Assembly (NCBI GenBank): GCA_023389455.1
Contig: JAEWEJ010000329.1
Location: 1-5,425, forward strand
Direction of reading: 5' to 3'
Length of the DNA stretch: 5,425 bases
Source of the DNA: Actinomycetes bacterium
Lineage (GTDB): Bacteria; Actinomycetota; Actinomycetes; Actinomycetales; Cellulomonadaceae
In this document: one piece after another, positions 1 through 5,425 of the stretch
Layout of the letters: each line of letters begins with the position of its first letter
Position numbering within the stretch: position 1 is the stretch's first letter
Position numbers and translations under genes: made by a program
Notes under the pieces: generated by a model
The model's input: only the letters and a program-made list of their open reading frames with translations
Told to the model about the DNA's origin: nothing
Database searches by the model: none

Positions 1-17
1 GGCGCGCACCGCGCGCC
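1..17. repeat. Short perfect inverted repeat, 7-bp arms
   Basis: GGCGCGC at 1-7 is the exact reverse complement of GCGCGCC at 11-17, with a 3-base loop (ACC). It could be part of a terminator or regulatory element that begins outside the window. Very GC-rich DNA yields such repeats by chance, so no function is assigned. Confidence 0.35.
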
Positions 18-36
18 GGGACCCTCGGCCGCTCAT

Positions 37-88
37 CGCACGACACGAGGGCGCCAAGGGTCGCGACCTGCGGCGCCCTCGTCGTGCG
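37..88. terminator. Large nested hairpin, possible factor-independent terminator or leader structure
   Basis: Positions 45-55 pair perfectly with 72-82 (11 bp). After a 2-base bulge (43-44), 37-42 pair with 83-88 (6 bp), giving 17 pairs in all. The 16-base loop holds a perfect 10-bp palindrome, GGTCGCGACC at 59-68, which can nest a small inner stem. No T-tract follows on either strand. Actinobacterial terminators often lack a U-tail, so it may end transcription of a gene left of the window. It lies over 100 bases upstream of the first permease start, so a role as a regulatory leader or protein-binding site is also possible. The fold is seen directly; the role is inferred. Confidence 0.5.
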
Positions 89-109
89 TGCGCACGAGAC
101 CGTGCGCAC
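88..109. promoter_or_regulatory. Tandem GTGCGCAC palindromes, candidate operator
   Basis: The 8-bp palindrome GTGCGCAC occurs at 88-95 and again at 102-109, each inside the 9-base direct repeat CGTGCGCAC (87-95 and 101-109). The copies are 14 bases apart, start to start, about 85 bases upstream of the permease start. Two identical palindromes so close together fit a two-site binding region for a dimeric regulator. No known regulator motif is recognised, and the base composition favours such words by chance. Confidence 0.3.
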
Positions 110-141
110 ACCACCGGGTCCCACACCCACCTGGTCGCCGG

Positions 142-156
142 GGGGATACGATCCCC
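142..156 (+). promoter_or_regulatory. GGGGAT-N3-ATCCCC inverted repeat over a possible -10 element
   Basis: GGGGAT at 142-147 and ATCCCC at 151-156 are perfect 6-base arms around ACG. The hexamer TACGAT at 147-152 fits the TAnnnT pattern of a -10 element and is one of the few AT-containing words in the leader. A start of transcription near 159 would leave a leader of about 35 bases before the permease start. No convincing -35 hexamer is seen 16-18 bases upstream. If the promoter is real, a repressor bound to the repeat would block it directly. Confidence 0.35.
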
Positions 157-180
157 GTCGACCGGCTTCACGCCCCACCC

Positions 181-185
181 GAGGT
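181..185 (+). promoter_or_regulatory. Ribosome binding site of the first permease
   Basis: GAGGT at 181-185 matches the anti-Shine-Dalgarno core and lies 8 bases before the GTG at 194. An in-frame TAG at 185-187 rules out any start further upstream, so this site fixes the GTG as the first possible start. Confidence 0.65.
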
Positions 186-193
186 AGCCCTCC

Positions 194-1714
194 GTGCTGA
201 ACTTCCTCATCCGCCGCATCGCGGCCGGAATCGCCACGCTCGTCGTGGCGCTCTTCCTCATGTTCCTGCTCGTCGATCGCGCGATCGACCCGCTCCAGGA
301 CCTCGTCGAGAGCACCGCACCCAACAAGCAGCAGCTCATCGAGCAGCGCATCCAGGACCTGAACCTGGACGTCAACGTGGTGGTGCGGTTCTTCCAGTGG
401 TTCGGTGACCTGCTCACCGGCGACCTCGGCATCGCCTGGCGGTCCGGACGCTCCGTCAGCAGCCTGCTGACCCACGCGATCGGCTCGACGCTCGAGCTGG
501 TCTCCGCGGCCACGATCCTCGCGGTGATCCTGGGCGTGACGGTGGGCATCGTGTCCGCGCTGCGTCAGTACAGCGCGTTCGACTACCTCATCATCTTCCT
601 GTCGTTCCTGCTGTACTCGCTGCCGTCCTTCTGGGTGGCCGTGCTCCTCAAGCAGTGGGCCGCGATCGGGTTCAACGACTTCCTGCGCGACCCGGTGTTC
701 TCCTGGCCCGTCATCATCGGCGCCTCGGTGCTCGTCGGCCTGCTGTGGTCGCTCGCGATCGGCGGCAGTGCGGTGCGTCGCGCCCAGGTCTTCGGCATCG
801 CGACGGCGGCGAACCTCGGCCTCCTCGCCTACATCCAGCTCACCGGGTGGTGGGACCGGCCGACCATCGGACCCGTGCTGCTCGTCGTGCTCGGCGCCGG
901 CACGGCCCTGGCGGTCGTCGGCGTGTTTGCCGGGCTGCACAACCGCCGGGCGCTGTGGACCGGGCTGACCGTCGTCGTCATCGGCGGCGTCCTGTACTTC
1001 CCGATGCAGGTCCTGTTCGACTCCGTCGCCGTGTCGAACTGGCTGATCTTCGGCCTCGCCGTGGTCGCGGCCGGCGTCGGCTACCTCGTCGGGCGTCTCT
1101 ACGGCGGCCCGGACTGGCGGCTGTCGGCACGGACGGGCGCCCTCGTGGCCGTCGTGATGGGCGCGCTGACGTTCGTCGACCAGGTCATGCAGGTCTGGCG
1201 GCCGTACGTGAGGGCGCTCGACGGGCGACCGATCCCGACGTTCGGTGACCGCACCCCGAACCTCGGCGGCAACTACTGGGTGCAGGTCCTCGACTCGGCC
1301 ACGCACCTCGTCCTGCCGACGGCGACTCTCGTGCTCATCGCGTTCGCGTCGTACACGCGGTACGCACGCTCGAGCATGCTCGAGGTGATGAACCAGGACT
1401 ACATCCGCACGGCCCGCGCGAAGGGCCTCCCGGAGCGTCTGGTCATCGTCCGGCACGGCTTCCGCAACGCGATGATCCCGCTGGCGACGGTCGTCCCCAT
1501 CGACGTCATCGCGCTGCTCGGCGGCGCGATCATCACCGAGGCCGTGTTCGCGCGCCCCGGCATGGGCCAGCTCTTCGTCAGGTCCCTGACGGAGGCGGAG
1601 ATCGAGCCGGTCATGGCGTACCTGCTCATCACCGCCAGCCTCGCCATCATCGCCAACATCGTCGCTGACCTCGTGTACGCGTCGATCGACCCCCGGATCC
1701 GGTTGGACGCATGA
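194..1714 (+). CDS. DppB/OppB-type ABC transporter permease with a large inserted membrane domain
   Basis: This is one of the two transmembrane subunits of a peptide/nickel-type ABC importer in the cytoplasmic membrane. The GTG start follows GAGGT, and an in-frame TAG just upstream excludes a longer protein. The 506 residues contain all family landmarks: helix 1 (about 9-27), the extracellular segment with NLDVNVVVRFFQWFGDLLTGDLG (split here only by reading; about 57-79), helix 2 (98-121), helix 3 (130-154) with the YSLPSFW motif, helix 4 (370-390), the cytoplasmic EAA loop that docks on the ATPase (about 399-430, with YIRTARAKGL), helices 5 and 6 (430-452, 472-495), and the typical end SIDPRIRL. 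Family members are usually 310-340 residues. The excess is a block at about 155-335 with some six hydrophobic helices. The gene overlaps the next permease by ATGA, so the two are probably translationally coupled. The family call is firm; the substrate is unknown. Confidence 0.93.
   Translation: MLNFLIRRIAAGIATLVVALFLMFLLVDRAIDPLQDLVESTAPNKQQLIEQRIQDLNLDVNVVVRFFQWFGDLLTGDLGIAWRSGRSVSSLLTHAIGSTLELVSAATILAVILGVTVGIVSALRQYSAFDYLIIFLSFLLYSLPSFWVAVLLKQWAAIGFNDFLRDPVFSWPVIIGASVLVGLLWSLAIGGSAVRRAQVFGIATAANLGLLAYIQLTGWWDRPTIGPVLLVVLGAGTALAVVGVFAGLHNRRALWTGLTVVVIGGVLYFPMQVLFDSVAVSNWLIFGLAVVAAGVGYLVGRLYGGPDWRLSARTGALVAVVMGALTFVDQVMQVWRPYVRALDGRPIPTFGDRTPNLGGNYWVQVLDSATHLVLPTATLVLIAFASYTRYARSSMLEVMNQDYIRTARAKGLPERLVIVRHGFRNAMIPLATVVPIDVIALLGGAIITEAVFARPGMGQLFVRSLTEAEIEPVMAYLLITASLAIIANIVADLVYASIDPRIRLDA
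656..1198 (+). other. Inserted polytopic membrane block within the DppB-type permease (residues about 155-335)
   Basis: Between canonical helices 3 and 4, where the family normally has a short extracellular loop, there are about 180 extra residues. By eye the hydrophobic stretches are at 171-190, 198-216, 225-247, 254-275, 283-302 and 311-333, joined by short charged turns such as RRAQ, HNRRA and RLYGGPDWR. An even number of helices would leave the later helices and the EAA loop on the correct side of the membrane. The reading frame is uninterrupted and composition matches the flanks, so this looks like a stable part of the protein and not a recent insertion. Boundaries and helix count are estimates. 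I recognise no domain family in it. Confidence 0.7.
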
Positions 1715-2817
1715 GCACCCCGATGACACCCCCGCCCGACGCGACGGCCGACGAGCACCTCGAGAACGAGATCGAGCTCAAGGAGGTCGCGGGCCTCTCG
1801 CAGGGCCAGATCGTCCGCCGGCGGTTCTTCCGCCACAAGGGCGCCATCCTCGGCCTCGTCATGCTGGGCGCCACGACGCTGCTCGCGCTCTCGTCCGTGG
1901 GCGTCGGCCCGCTGCCCGGCTGGTGGCAGTGGACGCCCTACGAGACGCCGTCCGTGCAGAACGCCGGTCGTCCGACGCTGACCCTGCCGACCTGGCTCGG
2001 CGGCACCGGGTTCGCCCTCGGTGAGCACCCGTTCGGCCAGGACGAGATCGGCCGCGACATCTTCGCCCGCGTCATGGCGGGCGTGCAGACGTCGCTCATG
2101 GTCATGGTCGTGATCGGCGGCGTGGCCGCCGTCATCGGCATCATCGTCGGCGCGTCCGCCGGGTTCTTCCGCGGCCGCACGGACACGGCCCTCATGCGGG
2201 CGACCGACCTCGTGATCACCGTCCCCACGCTCGTCATCGGTGCGGTCATCGGCAAGATCGCCGGTGGTGTCAGCGGGCTGGTCTTCGCCATCGCGATGGG
2301 CGTCATCCTGTGGACGACGCTCGCGCGCCTCGTGCGCGGCGAGTTCCTGTCGCTGCGCGAGCGGGAGTTCGTCGACGCCGCGCGGGTCGCCGGGGCGAGC
2401 AACCTGCGGATCATCTTCAAGCACATCCTGCCGAACGCGATCGGCACGGTCATCGTGTCCGTCACGCTGATGATGAGCTCGGCGATCCTGCTGGAGACCG
2501 CGCTGTCCTTCCTGGGCTTCGGCATCCAGCCGCCCGAGATCTCGCTCGGTCAGCTCATCAACCAGTACCAGCAGGCGTTCGCGACGCGGCCGTGGCTGTT
2601 CTGGTGGCCCGGTCTGTTCATCGTGGTCATCGCGCTGAGCATCAACTTCATCGGCGACGGCCTGCGCGACGCGTTCGACCCCCGGCAGCGGCGGATCCCG
2701 TCCGAGCGCAAGATGGCCAAGGCGATGGAGGCGGACGCCTCGGCCGCACGCGCCGTCACCACGACTGTCCGCCCGTCCGACGACGGCCGCAACGCCGGGA
2801 CGGGTGCGGGCTCGTGA
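1711..2817 (+). CDS. DppC/OppC-type ABC transporter permease
   Basis: This is the second transmembrane subunit of the importer, 368 residues, in the cytoplasmic membrane. A hydrophilic N-terminal tail (1-40) leads into an OppC_N-like segment with helix 1 (about 45-63). The family hallmark HPFGQDEIGRDIFARV is at 106-121. Helices follow at about 127-148, 166-185 and 187-207. The EAA loop that contacts the ATPase is at about 219-242 (EFVDAARVAGASN, then HILPNA). Next come helix 5 (244-266), the LSFLGFGIQPP motif (265-275) and helix 6 (299-317). The last 45 residues are charged and Ala/Thr-rich, probably disordered and cytoplasmic. The ATG overlaps the stop of the preceding permease (ATGA) with only a weak ribosome binding site, which suggests translational coupling; a second in-frame ATG at 1723 is possible. 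The size is slightly above the usual 280-320 because of the two tails. Confidence 0.94.
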   Translation: MSTPMTPPPDATADEHLENEIELKEVAGLSQGQIVRRRFFRHKGAILGLVMLGATTLLALSSVGVGPLPGWWQWTPYETPSVQNAGRPTLTLPTWLGGTGFALGEHPFGQDEIGRDIFARVMAGVQTSLMVMVVIGGVAAVIGIIVGASAGFFRGRTDTALMRATDLVITVPTLVIGAVIGKIAGGVSGLVFAIAMGVILWTTLARLVRGEFLSLREREFVDAARVAGASNLRIIFKHILPNAIGTVIVSVTLMMSSAILLETALSFLGFGIQPPEISLGQLINQYQQAFATRPWLFWWPGLFIVVIALSINFIGDGLRDAFDPRQRRIPSERKMAKAMEADASAARAVTTTVRPSDDGRNAGTGAGS

Positions 2818-2823
2818 GCCTGC
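2806..2823. terminator. Hairpin over the stop codon of the DppC-type permease
   Basis: GCGGGCT (2806-2812) pairs with AGCCTGC (2817-2823) through seven pairs, one of them G-U, around the loop CGTG. It overlaps the TGA at 2815-2817. With the next hairpin it forms a tandem pair in the convergent interval. No T-tract follows, so any terminator activity is inferred. Confidence 0.35.
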
Positions 2824-2828
2824 TGCGG

Positions 2829-2846
2829 ACGGGCTCCTCAGCCCGT
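2829..2846. terminator. Perfect hairpin between convergent genes, candidate bidirectional terminator
   Basis: ACGGGCT (2829-2835) and AGCCCGT (2840-2846) form a perfect 7-bp stem with a CCTC loop. It covers the stop codon of the minus-strand gene (2838-2840) and lies 11 bases after the stop of the plus-strand permease. The position between two converging 3' ends is typical for a terminator serving both strands, although neither side has a U-tract. Confidence 0.45.
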
Positions 2847-3452
2847 GACCAGCACCGCGACGGCCAGCGCTGCCAGCACCACGACGGCACCCACCGTGGC
2901 GACGTGCACCTGGCGCGCGGGCCGCAGCCCCTGGTCCACGCGGACGCGCTCGGCACCGTCGAGGTACCCGGCGCCCACCAGGGCGTCGTGGCGGGCCTCG
3001 ATGGCTGCGCCGACGCTCTGCGCGGTGGCCTGCAGCGACCGGACCGGGGCCCCGGCGGGCGGCACGACCGTGCTGCCCGCGGCGTCGCGGCCCCGGCGCA
3101 CCAGGCGGGCCGTGGAGCTGGCGCGCGGTGCGGCGAACACCGTGACGTCGCCGTCGGTGGTCCGGACCACGAGGGACCAGCCGTACTCGACGCCGCGGTA
3201 CGTCGGCCAGGGGATGCGGACCGTGCTCAGCACGTTGCGCACCACGACCTCGCCGTCGGACACCTCGACACCCGGGCGCCAGAACATCGCCCAGACCACG
3301 ACCACGACGAGGCCGACCAGCGGCACGACGCGCAGCGCCTCCAGAGCGCCGTCGTCGACCGTGACCGCCGCCAGTGCGATCAGCCCGATCGCTGCGGCGG
3401 CCGCCGTCAGACCGCGTCCGTAACCCGACGTGAACTCCTGCGTGGCTCCCAC
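2838..3452 (-). CDS. Membrane protein with a bacterial PH-like domain (bPH_6 type)
   Basis: A 204-residue protein with two N-terminal hydrophobic helices (about 13-31 and 40-58), directly followed by a short beta-rich segment (59-108). That segment resembles the actinobacterial PH domain family of the Cfp6/bPH_6 type: RPGVEVSDGEVVVRNVL, then the core TVRIPWPTYRGVEYGWSLVV, then VTVFAAPR. A charged, Ala/Arg-rich stretch (110-180) leads to a C-terminal helix (about 182-202). The cellular role of the family is not established; the domain is probably cytoplasmic beside the membrane. The GTG at 3452 is chosen because the protein from there looks natural (MGATQEFTSGYGR). An in-frame GTG at 3476 behind a G-rich stretch would add eight residues. 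The gene runs against both neighbours. A much longer open frame continues upstream on this strand through the ATPase gene, but it is only a high-GC shadow. Confidence 0.72.
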   Translation of the reverse strand: MGATQEFTSGYGRGLTAAAAAIGLIALAAVTVDDGALEALRVVPLVGLVVVVVWAMFWRPGVEVSDGEVVVRNVLSTVRIPWPTYRGVEYGWSLVVRTTDGDVTVFAAPRASSTARLVRRGRDAAGSTVVPPAGAPVRSLQATAQSVGAAIEARHDALVGAGYLDGAERVRVDQGLRPARQVHVATVGAVVVLAALAVAVLVTG

Positions 3453-3527
3453 GCGACCATGCTCGCAGACCGGCACACCACCGCCCCCACCGGGACGACG
3501 GCGCGTGTGCAGGAAGGACGCTGAACG
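3453..3527. promoter_or_regulatory. Divergent intergenic gap between the PH-domain gene and the ATPase gene
   Basis: These 75 bases (51 if the PH gene starts at 3476) should hold the 5' signals of both genes. I see no convincing -10/-35 pair on either strand: no TAnnnT hexamer and no TTGAC-like word. Promoters may lie inside the coding regions, may be too degenerate to see, or the ATPase may depend on read-through from the permease genes. Confidence 0.3.
3511..3518 (+). promoter_or_regulatory. Ribosome binding site of the fused ATPase
   Basis: AGGAAGGA at 3511-3518 is a strong Shine-Dalgarno sequence, 9 bases before the GTG at 3528. An in-frame TGA at 3522-3524 excludes any earlier start. 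The strength of this site means the gene does not need translational coupling. Confidence 0.75.
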
Positions 3528-5360
3528 GTGGCCATCGACACGCCTCCCGTCCCCACCCGTACCGACGAGCCCGTGCTGTCCGTGCGGGACCTCGGCGTCG
3601 ACTTCTACGTCGACGGCACCTGGTACCCCGCCGCGGTCGACGTCTCCTACGACGTGCGCCCCGGCGAGGTGCTCGCGATCGTCGGTGAGTCCGGCTCCGG
3701 CAAGACGCAGTCGTCCATGGCGCTGCTCGGCCTGCTGCCGGCCAACGGCCGTGCTCGCGGGTCCGCCAAGATGGGCGACCGCGAGCTGGTCGGCATGCCG
3801 CGCAACCGCCTGCGCCGCATCCGCGGCAAGGAGATTGCGGTCATCTTCCAGGAGCCGATGACGGCCCTGAACCCGGTGTTCACGATCGGCTTCCAGATCG
3901 TCGAGACGCTGCGGGCGCACTTCGAGATCGGCCCGGCCGACGCCCGCGAGCGTGCGGTGGAGCTGCTGCGGCTCGTCGACCTTCCCGACCCCGAGAAGCG
4001 CGTCGACTTCTACCCGCACCAGCTGTCCGGCGGTCAGCGCCAGCGCGCGATGATCGCGCAGGCGCTGGCCTGCGAGCCGAAGCTGCTGATCGCGGACGAG
4101 CCGACCACCGCGCTCGACGTCACCGTCCAGGCGGAGATCCTCAAGCTCATGCGGGACCTGCGTGAGCGCATCGACGCCGGCATCGTGCTGATCACGCACG
4201 ACATGGGCGTCGTGGCCGACATGGCCGACAAGATCATCGTGATGAAGGACGGGCGCATCGTCGACCAGGGCCCGGCCCTGGAGGTGTTCCGCAACCCGCA
4301 GCACCCGTACACGGTCAAGCTGCTCGACGCGGTGCCCCACCTGGGCCGCGCCACGGCGACCGCGGACCGGCCGGCCACCACGACCGCGCCCGTCGAGGCG
4401 CCGGCCGGGACCGCGGACGGCGACGAGCCGCTCGCGCTCGACGCCAAGGACCTGGTGATCGAGTACCCCGCGCGCCGTCGCACCCCCGCGTTCCGCGCCT
4501 GCGACGGCGTGACGCTGCAGATCCGGCAGGGTGAGGTCGTCGGGCTCGTCGGTGAGTCGGGCTCCGGCAAGACGACCATCGGGCGTGCGGTCGTCGGTCT
4601 GCTGCCGGTGACGAGCGGCTCGCTGAAGATCGTCGGCCAGGACATGGTCGGCGCGTCGATGAAGGACCTGAAGCCGCTGCGCACCAAGGTCGGCATCGTC
4701 TTCCAGGACCCGGGCTCCTCGCTCAACCCCCGCCTGCCCATCGGCGAGTCCATCGCGGAGCCGCTGCTGCTGCACCGCGGCGTCAAGGGAGCGGCGGCCC
4801 AGCGGGAGATCGAGCGGCTGCTCGACCAGGTGCGCCTGCCCCGGGCGATGCGCAACCGCTACCCGCACGAGCTGTCGGGCGGTCAGCGTCAGCGCGTCGG
4901 CATCGCGCGGTCGCTCGCGCTGGAGCCGCGGCTGCTGGTCGCGGACGAGCCGACCTCCGCGCTGGACGTCTCGGTCCAGGCCTCGGTGCTGGAGCTGTTC
5001 CAGGAGCTGCAGCGCGAGCACGGGTTCGCCTGCCTGTTCATCAGCCACGACCTCGCGGTCGTGGAGATCCTGTCGGACCGCATCGCCGTCATGCGCAACG
5101 GCCGGCTGGTCGAGGTGGGGGAGACGTCGCAGGTCGTCAACAACCCCCAGGACCCGTACACGCAGCGGCTCATCGCCGCCGTGCCGGTGCCGGACCCGGA
5201 GGCCCAGCGCGAACGCCGCATCGCCCGCGACGCGCTGCTCGAGGCGCAGCGGGCCGAGCTCGAGGCGGAGGACGACCGGCAGGCGGCCGACGCGGCCCGG
5301 TCCGAGGAGCTCGGCATCGGCGAGGTCGACAACGAGCGGACCACCCGCCCCGGCGTCTGA
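3528..5360 (+). CDS. Fused DppD-DppF-type ABC transporter ATPase (two nucleotide-binding domains)
   Basis: A 610-residue cytoplasmic protein that hydrolyses ATP to drive the importer. It joins in one chain the two ATPase subunits that are separate in classical Dpp/Opp systems. Domain 1 (about 15-270): Walker A GESGSGKT 53-60, Q-loop Q108, signature LSGGQ 166-170, Walker B LLIADE 186-191, switch His224, and the family C-terminal motif NPQHPYTVKLLDAVP (256-270). A linker rich in Ala/Thr/Pro (272-300) follows. Domain 2 (about 302-553): Walker A GESGSGKT 342-349, Q393, LSGGQ 449-453, LLVADE 469-474, His507, and NPQDPYTQRLIAAVP (539-553). Both catalytic glutamates (191, 474) and both histidines are present, so both ATP sites look competent. 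A charged, probably helical tail (554-610) follows. The P-loop coding stretches near 3684 and 4551 are almost identical in DNA. It is split from the permeases by the minus-strand PH gene, but its type matches them, so it is very likely their partner. Confidence 0.95.
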   Translation: MAIDTPPVPTRTDEPVLSVRDLGVDFYVDGTWYPAAVDVSYDVRPGEVLAIVGESGSGKTQSSMALLGLLPANGRARGSAKMGDRELVGMPRNRLRRIRGKEIAVIFQEPMTALNPVFTIGFQIVETLRAHFEIGPADARERAVELLRLVDLPDPEKRVDFYPHQLSGGQRQRAMIAQALACEPKLLIADEPTTALDVTVQAEILKLMRDLRERIDAGIVLITHDMGVVADMADKIIVMKDGRIVDQGPALEVFRNPQHPYTVKLLDAVPHLGRATATADRPATTTAPVEAPAGTADGDEPLALDAKDLVIEYPARRRTPAFRACDGVTLQIRQGEVVGLVGESGSGKTTIGRAVVGLLPVTSGSLKIVGQDMVGASMKDLKPLRTKVGIVFQDPGSSLNPRLPIGESIAEPLLLHRGVKGAAAQREIERLLDQVRLPRAMRNRYPHELSGGQRQRVGIARSLALEPRLLVADEPTSALDVSVQASVLELFQELQREHGFACLFISHDLAVVEILSDRIAVMRNGRLVEVGETSQVVNNPQDPYTQRLIAAVPVPDPEAQRERRIARDALLEAQRAELEAEDDRQAADAARSEELGIGEVDNERTTRPGV

Positions 5361-5370
5361 CCCGCTCGCC

Positions 5371-5385
5371 CGGCCGTCCCGGCCG
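5371..5385. terminator. Small inverted repeat after the ATPase gene, weak terminator candidate
   Basis: CGGCCG (5371-5376) and CGGCCG (5380-5385) can pair around TCC, 10 bases after the stop codon. No T-tract follows, and the word is self-complementary in GC-rich DNA. The position suits a terminator but the evidence is weak. Nothing else is recognised in 5361-5425. Confidence 0.3.
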
Positions 5386-5425
5386 CGACGCACCGACCAC
5401 CCACGACGCCCGGTCGCCCCACGGC

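Noticed and set aside
34..36. A possible divergent ATG start on the minus strand running off the left edge
   Set aside because: Only 12 codons lie in the window, no ribosome binding site precedes it and the large hairpin abuts it. It is too little to support a gene.
655..1248. A 197-codon plus-strand frame that coincides with the inserted membrane block of the first permease
   Set aside because: It is an Arg-rich out-of-frame reading. The permease frame there gives clean hydrophobic helices and continuous family sequence on both sides, so a frameshift or nested gene is not supported.
1399..2424. A 341-codon open frame on the minus strand
   Set aside because: It is antisense to the two permease genes, very rich in Asp, Arg and His with no recognisable domain. 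It is a GC-bias shadow.
2310..3524. A 404-codon plus-strand open frame bridging the second permease, the PH gene and the gap before the ATPase
   Set aside because: It starts inside the permease in another frame, is Arg/Ala/His-rich and shows no motif. The minus-strand frame between 2838 and 3452 is clearly the better coding frame.
3684..4574. Near-identical 24-base stretches in the two halves of the ATPase as a possible recombination repeat
   Set aside because: They encode the same P-loop (GESGSGKT) and reflect the homology of the two ATPase domains plus strong codon bias; no mobile or recombination role is needed.
2838..5393. One 851-codon open frame on the minus strand covering the whole ATPase gene and the PH gene
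   Set aside because: Only the part below about 3452-3476 looks like protein (hydrophobic helices, PH-like segment). The rest is antisense to a clearly real ATPase gene and has the Arg/Asp/His/Val-rich, motif-free composition typical of shadow frames in high-GC DNA.
1..5425. CRISPR arrays, insertion sequences, tRNA or rRNA genes, or an undescribed defence-type system
   Set aside because: No regularly spaced repeats, transposase motifs, terminal repeats, RNA gene signatures or nuclease/toxin motifs were seen. The window is explained by one importer locus plus a PH-domain gene.

Overview
The window comes from a very high G+C genome. The genes start with GTG or ATG behind purine-rich ribosome binding sites and use almost only G/C-ending codons. 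The sequence style and the bPH_6-like PH protein point to a Gram-positive actinobacterium, probably of the Cellulomonas/Micrococcales type; this is inference, as no taxonomic marker is present.

Layout: 1-193 is a non-coding leader rich in inverted repeats. 194-1714 (+) is a DppB/OppB-type permease carrying a large extra membrane block. 1711-2817 (+) is a DppC/OppC-type permease, joined to it by an ATGA start/stop overlap. 2838-3452 (-) is a small membrane protein with a bacterial PH-like domain, convergent with the second permease across a 20-bp gap that contains hairpins. 3453-3527 is a short divergent gap. 3528-5360 (+) is a double ATPase with the DppD-like and DppF-like domains fused in one chain. 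5361-5425 is a short tail with one small inverted repeat.

How the genes work together: the two permeases and the fused ATPase supply all the membrane and energy parts of one ABC importer of the peptide/nickel/opine family (two transmembrane subunits plus one tandem nucleotide-binding subunit). The substrate-binding lipoprotein is not in the window, so the substrate cannot be read from the sequence; peptides are the family default, but some members carry oligosaccharides or metals. The PH-domain protein has no evident part in transport.

Most notable points: (1) about 180 extra residues with roughly six predicted membrane helices lie inside the first permease, between canonical helices 3 and 4. 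(2) The ATPase gene is separated from its permeases by an oppositely oriented gene, with no clear promoter of its own in the 75-bp gap. (3) Several inverted repeats are packed upstream of the first permease, including one centred on a possible -10 element.
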